A stretch of 64,000 nt of DNA from Corythucha ciliata (lineage: Eukaryota > Arthropoda > Insecta > Hemiptera > Tingidae), in NCBI GenBank assembly GCA_038030265.1, contig CM075943.1:25420001-25484000 (forward strand), in the 5' to 3' direction. This document shows, piece after piece, positions 58,201 to 64,000 of the stretch (positions within the stretch are counted from its first letter, which is position 1; each line of letters begins with the position of its first letter). A program made the translations under genes and the position numbers. Below the pieces are notes generated by a model. The model did no database searches. It had not been told where the DNA came from and saw only the letters and a list, made by a program, of their open reading frames with translations.

Positions 58201-61200
58201 GAAGGCTTAAATCATTTACCTTAATATATGAGTTGTAAATATCCTTGATATAGACGTGACTGAGAAAACTATCAGAGGCGTATACAGTGTGAGAGAAGAT
58301 CCCCTCACCTCCTCCTCCACGCTCGCAACACACTCCGCCCGAGATAACAATGAGCACGTTTTCTTGGCTTTGACATTAACTATCGAAAAAACCTGCGATC
58401 CCCTTCAGAGATTTCCTCGCCAACAATTTTAAGGACGTCATTAAGGAAACTTCTTCTTCTTCGTCGGTTTTTCTGTTATCAAACGCTCTGTGATTCACGC
58501 CGTTTTTGAGGCCCTTCTCAAGGTGGGGCGTCAATTAAAGCCTATCAATTGACAAGCGTAACCATCCGTACACCCTCACCTTTTAGCTCCAAGGTTTTTT
58601 AGCGGCTGGGAGCAGGATGAACCCCCTCCCCCCTCGTACTTTAACCATTCTCTAGATAAGCCTTTCCCACACGCTTAAACTTGAAAAGCGACTAATAAAG
58701 ACAAAAAACAATGATTCCCGAGAACTTCGTGGGGAGGGGGAGCATGACGGGGGTATGATCGTTAAAGGGGGTGGGATATTTTTAAAATATGCATACACCC
58801 CCACAGTCTGAGTGGGTTGACATGTTATTTCCATCTAAAAGCAAGTGGGAAAGAGAGGAATGAGATTATACAACGTATACGTATAGTTTGACGTGAGTGA
58901 GTGTTGGCTCCTTGTGGGGGAGAGGAGTAATGACTGAGACAAAACTACCAGTTTTGTAGTCAATAGTGGGGCGAAAATCCACATTGAACAATATCCTTTG
59001 GCTAGTTTCATGTACAAGGATAGTAAACCCCTGCAAGTTGATTTTCTCTGAGTGTTAACCTGTCACGAGGATGTCTCCCTCATCGTTCTGTTGGGGGGCG
59101 TGTCTATAGCCGAGGACCCCCTCAATCTCGTCAGAGGGAGAAATCCACGACTAAAATTCGTAGATCCAAAGGGGGACCAATAATCAACTTAGGATTGCGT
59201 ATCTGTGGTGTAACTCGCCTATACCCTTGGTGTTTGCCAACAAATGAATAAAGACAAAATTTCGGTCCGCCTCATGAAGTTATCAAGAAGCCCAAGATTA
59301 TACAGGGGGGGGGGGGATTCTAAAATATTTCCCTTTGACCAGTTATTATGAATTTATGATCCTATTAGCTAATTTTAACTCGCTCCCCTCTCCGTGCTAT
59401 TTTTGTAGTCATCATGTATTCATGTGTACATTAACCGGAGCGACAGTCCTTTGGAAGTACTGCAGCAGGGCATGTTAAGCCGTGAAACGTCGCTGGAAAA
59501 ATGGGCTACATTCCTCTTTTCAACTCAGAACCTCCCAGTCACGTTCATTAAATCGCTCGCGATGTTATTACGCCGCGCCGCCGTAAGAATGGCAGTAAAA
59601 ATTGGGGCACTCTCTTTCTCTCTCTTCGATCGCACGGAAATGAACGCTGAAAATATGAGGAAGTGCTCGCGAATGGAGAGGCGTTTCATCGGATTTAAGT
59701 GAGCGTTACTTTTATACGTGTCATCCCCTTCCCCTTCGTCTGTGGAGTAACGGGTGGGTTGTCAATCAAATCCCAACCCCGGAGGCTGCGCTCATCTCGC
59801 GCATTTATCTCAAGATAAAGGAAGAAAGAGTTGGATTGATGAATGCAGCAGGCGGATTACCAGCGTTTTCTATTAAAGGGGCTATACCGTCTGTATTCCA
59901 CATCAATTTTCTTTTAGAGTAAACTGGACTTTTCTTAAACATTGGATGCAATGTCTGGCCTGTGAACGGGGTATTTTATAAGCGGTTGCGGGTAAAGTCA
60001 AAAGACGCTTATTTCCTTCAGTACGGGATGGGGGTGGAGAGTCATTGTAAAAATATTTCAACCCGACCTCTTTTGTTGAACTCGTTTTTCCGAAGCACAC
60101 ACTTAATTTGTTTATACACAAAGAGACCTTTTGTCAATGCCGAGATTTCAAAAGACCGCAGAAATTAACGTGTCCCTTTCTTTTCTTCCATTTTGTCCTC
60201 TCCCTGGTAAGTGCGGTAAAATGGAAGGAAAAATAAAAAAAAGTCCTCAACCCCCACCCCCTGTTCCGTCTGTAACCACCAACCCCGAAATTTTCAAAGG
60301 CTCTCGGGAAGGTTTTTATCTCGCCTCATAACTCTTCATACCAAAGTCTCTTGCACAATTGAAATGTTTTGCTGAAGAATGCCGAGCATTTCCCCTCTCC
60401 TTCCCTCGCACTCCATCTTCCTCGATCTTTTTCAGTAAAAATAAATTTTTCAGCGCTCCCCTCCCGAAGGTTTAGGTGTTTCCATTAAGTGTCGTTTTAT
60501 TTACACATTCACTAACACAAATGCATCTTCGTTTCCACTGGTTCCACCACTCTTTCTCAGGGAGAGGGTTGATTACCTTGTCTCTCGGAAAGGTTCTTTC
60601 TCAAGCTGGACCAGTCAATCCTTTACAATCTACACCCATCGTAATGGCCGAATGCTTTTAAGGCACCTTTAAACTTTTTTTTGTATATCTCTTGGTGTTC
60701 CCTCGCTGTGTCGTTTCATTGATGTCATCCCATTTTTGTTTTTTTCTACGTTTATTTTTTTATTTATTTTTTTTTTTTGGCTGAAAGCTCGAAAACAAAT
60801 CTTCTCGGTGTTCCTTCAAATTTTGTGAAAATAATGAAGATATAAGTGGTTGGACTTTATTTCTTCCATTATAGAAAAAGAAGGAATACATTTTCTAGTG
60901 ATTTTTTTTGAGCGCTTCGGTGTTAGACTGGTTGCGAGAGGGGAGATATTAATAATTTTCTGATGAGGTAGACGCCTCCATGAATACTAAGTGAAAAATT
61001 GTAATCGAACCCAATCGCGTGGATATTTGTATAACGCACCGAGTTGAACGGGGAGGAGGAAGGAAGCATTAGTGAAACGTCAAACCTTTGGCTTGCAATA
61101 TGAACAAAAAATTTATCGCTCGCTTCTAGAATGATGAAATTTTTTTTTATTTTTTATTTTTCAAGATGATGGGTAAGCCATGCGTGGATGCTGGGTGTGC

Positions 61201-62557
61201 TGAGGAGGGGGTGGGGAAGTTGCTACCAGCGCGGTAGACACTTTTTTCTTCTCTTCTTAATGATGATGCCTGTTTCTTTAAGAAATCTTTGGACTCTCCG
61301 TCCTACAACCAATGTGACTGATGCCCACCCATTTTTCTTGCGCTACTCATCTCTCTCTATTTAAGTCCTTCCTCCTTTTTTTGTATTTTATTTATTCCTT
61401 GTTTCTTTTTTGGACGAAAGAACCTCGACCGCATGATTCCCCGAGTGATTATTTCATTGTCTTTTTTTTTTCTTTTCTCCGTGCCCCGTTGATGGCGTAT
61501 CGTGAAAAATCGGCAGGAGCCTCGGTGGAGGCTGCGGTAACAGCATCCTACTCACTAAATCACTAGGCTCCTTGTAGCACCGGTAAATACCTCTTTCTCT
61601 CTCGTTCTCTTCTTCTCGACTACACTGTTTCCTTCCCCTTTTTCTTTCTCACTCTTCTTCATCTTTCCTCTCTTTTTCACCTCCTTCTCTTCTTCTTCTT
61701 CTTCCTCTTTCGTTCTTGTTCCTTCGCCAGTCACACATTCCATCCACTTCCCGCCCCTTTTTGCGACACGTAAATCTTTCTATACCATCGTTCTAATGAG
61801 ATACTACCTTCTATCTGCATTCCGATATCTTTAAAGCAAACTACATCCCTTGGATGCAGCGTGACTGCTGTAGATAAAAAAATATGGTTGGGGTGGGGGA
61901 AATAAAAAGTGTATTACATATATATTACCAACCAAAAGGAGCTGAGAAGAAAAAAAACAAAGGAACGACTTCTTGGGATTAAATATCGATCACGTATTAT
62001 CTACATCTACTGTTTTATATCGAGTTTTTAAGGGAAAATTACATATGCCCCCCTCCAACCTGCCTGTTATTTATTGCCCATGACTTATGTTAAAATAGCT
62101 GTATACTTATTCTTTTTCTCTTGTCTTTTTTTAGGTAAGTGTTAAAAGTAACCTTCGCCATAACCCTCATGAGTACCCCCCCCCCCCTATCACTCATTTG
62201 TTGATTTGTTGCTTCATTTCTGGAGACGATTGCGTTTTCGGTGATCCAAGCCCTCCTTGGGTCACATTACCCCAGTTTTTCAGGTCACATTACTCAGCTT
62301 TTTCAGGATGTCGAGCTAAGTTTTTCGGAGTCCTGTCGATTGGAGATCATTGGAGGTTATGAAATACCCTAAATTTATGACGATGCTGTTATTGCTGGGC
62401 CACCTAATGGTTTTTGAAAATTCCAATTTTTCCGCGCGTTTTGGAATCTCAGGACTCTGGGGGGTGTGGGTGACCGCAGAGGTCTTCATAAGGCGGCCAG
62501 GACTGTGCCTTCTATAATTCATGGGATTGGTGTCTCCGGAAACACCGAGTTGGTCTA
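52202..62557 (+). other. intron of dachsous, no exon recognised
   Basis: Begins with the donor GTACAT. Over 10 kb I find no further cadherin-coding sequence and almost no recognisable transposon. The content is homopolymer runs, C/T tracts and short open frames without known protein. A small perfect-looking hairpin lies at 53761-53797. Confidence 0.65.
53761..53797. repeat. short hairpin
   Basis: GAAGATTCTTCCC pairs with GGGAAGAATCTTTC around TGTA. Function unknown; in eukaryotic DNA it is not evidence of a terminator. Confidence 0.55.
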
Positions 62558-62728
62558 GGGGGAGCCTTAGTCTTTTTTCACACGAGAAGCCAAACGGCTC
62601 GTCACTCGCGATCGGGAGCGCGAGGACTAAGTTACAACGGTGACACAGCCGTTGTTTTCTCGGAATGTGTTTTGCTCGCGAGCTCGTATGGCTTCTTCCG
62701 TCGTGTGAATAAAGTCAAAAAGGGCCCC
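62558..62728. mobile_element. imperfect hairpin MITE
   Basis: GGGGAGCCTTAGTCTTTTTT, then CACACGAGAAGCC, pairs imperfectly with GGCTTCTTCCGTCGTGTGAA and the end AAAAAGGGCCCC. Internal GCTCGTCACTCGCGATCGGG pairs partly with CTCGCGAGCTCGT, and ACAACGGTG with CAGCCGTTGT. Confidence 0.6.
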
Positions 62729-64000
62729 AAAAATGTCAGGAATTGTTCCATTTAAGACCTTTCGAATATAAAATAGCAGTGTGTCCTCAAGAAAAAAATA
62801 CTACCAATAAACCCGTGATTGGAGCTTCGGCCAAAACCTTGATACCTCTTTGAAACACTGGTCATGTCGCGATTTCGCGATTAAAACTACGACCACCAAA
62901 CTACCGCCACCGCAACCGGTGAGGTCCTCCATACGCCCCACCCACGTCCCTGAAGTGAATCATTCAATACTTTTACGGGGAGGCACTTGAAAAGCTGTTT
63001 CCTTTCAATCTGTCACTCAATCCCTTGAAATTCTCTTAAAAAGCGGGCAAGAAAATGGAAATAATTCCAAACATCCCTCCGATAACGAGTTGAAAACTGA
63101 AGTGATGGGTGAGTCTGGAATATGAAATGTGACCCCCTCCCTCCCTCACCGACCGGCACGACCCTTTCTTCCCTTTTTTAATCTTTTTAAACCGGGATTT
63201 TCGGTTCGGGATGGGATCGCTCCGCGAGTGTATAAATATGCGACCGGTGGCCAGCCTCATGGCTTGAATACTAACAACGTTTTCGAGGGAGTAGGTACAC
63301 TTGAAAAAAAAACTCTTTTTTTGGGTTCACTCAACCCGTGTGTGTTTTTTTTTTTTTTTTTTTTTTTTTTTGTTTTGTCTCTCTTTTCTTCAAGTAAACC
63401 AACTCACGAGAACGTGTAATAAAACCTCGAAAACCTTGTGCTTTTTTGGAAGGTACAAAGTGTCATTAAATCACGGAAATAGTAGGGACGCATCGACCTA
63501 TAGAAAAAGTCAACTTCTCCAGCTTTCATAAGAGAAATGGAGGGCTAGAACACATTTTCCTTTTTCGTGCAAAATCATATAGCATCAAAATGATAATTTT
63601 AGTTCTTTAAAAGCTTTTTATAGGCAATTATTTAAAAATGGTTATTTATATATGAAAGGGAACCTCGCCAAGCGCACTCAGTACCAAAAACACTAAAATG
63701 ACAGTTAACTGATCTACAGATGGCAATTTTCAAACCTCTCACGCATCATTCCCATTTACCATAATCGAATCATCCTTTAAACGCGCGGTTAGATGAACGC
63801 AACAACCCCTCCTATGATAAGGGGACGTGAGACAAAAAAAAGATTCAGGGGGTGTCGCTCGAGGGGTTGTTTTTGTTCACCCCGTCTGAAACTCCCTCGA
63901 AATACGTGTAGTTAATTGGTTTTTAAAGGGCGTTCCCTTTTGTCTGATATGAATTCCTCCTACAGGACCTGTTGCGGCAACATTTTTGTTGACTGGGGAA
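62729..64000. other. dachsous intron continues; no gene
   Basis: Unique sequence with a T run of about 27 at 63345-63371. No exon, RNA gene or transposon recognised. Confidence 0.5.
63345..63371 (+). repeat. poly(T) tract
   Basis: About 27 consecutive T. Confidence 0.85.

Noticed and set aside
59424..59702. 92-codon open frame with balanced composition
   Set aside because: No recognisable domain or exon signals; inside the dachsous intron.
1..64000. CRISPR arrays, bacterial promoters, operons, riboswitches
   Set aside because: The window is clearly eukaryotic: spliced cadherin gene, LINE, MITEs. Repeats lack the regular spacer pattern of CRISPR.

Overview
This is animal nuclear DNA, most likely from an insect or a close arthropod relative. 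It is intron- and repeat-rich, has no operons, and holds one convincing host protein-coding exon. That exon (50430-52201, + strand) is the first coding exon of dachsous, the giant atypical cadherin of the Fat/Dachsous planar-polarity and Hippo pathway. It carries a signal peptide, five complete cadherin repeats and the start of a sixth, and is bounded by a clean splice acceptor and a phase-0 donor. The rest of the gene lies beyond the right edge. A GC-rich block near 8.6-9.4 kb ending in a donor-like site could be an upstream non-coding exon, but this is weak.

Layout: 0-8 kb is a mosaic of dead mobile elements: the start of a THAP zinc-finger domain, half a MITE, a 5'-truncated LINE with broken reverse transcriptase, a Ty3/Gypsy RNase H scrap, a 1.47-kb foldback mariner/IS630 derivative, and a 1.45-kb terminal-inverted-repeat element with mirrored clusters of an 18-bp motif. 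8-14.9 kb is mostly unique AT-rich or pyrimidine-rich sequence. 14.9-18.1 kb is a cluster of hairpin MITEs. 18-28 kb is largely featureless apart from tandem and inverted repeats. 28-47.4 kb is repeat-dense, with three copies of one 0.8-1.4 kb family, a nested hAT-type MITE, several 100-550 bp palindromes, a Penelope-like GIY-YIG endonuclease fragment with a hammerhead-ribozyme-like motif about 440 bases downstream on the same strand, and a small unidentified exon-like fragment. 49.6-49.8 kb holds a nearly perfect 236-bp palindrome. 52.2-62.5 kb, the intron after the dachsous exon, is almost free of recognisable transposons.

There is no cooperating gene set here. The window reads as the 5' part of one developmental gene embedded in sequence colonised by many small non-autonomous transposons. 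Most short open frames are chance or lie inside inverted repeats and are not annotated. All identifications come from reading the sequence; no database search was possible, and repeat boundaries are estimated by eye.
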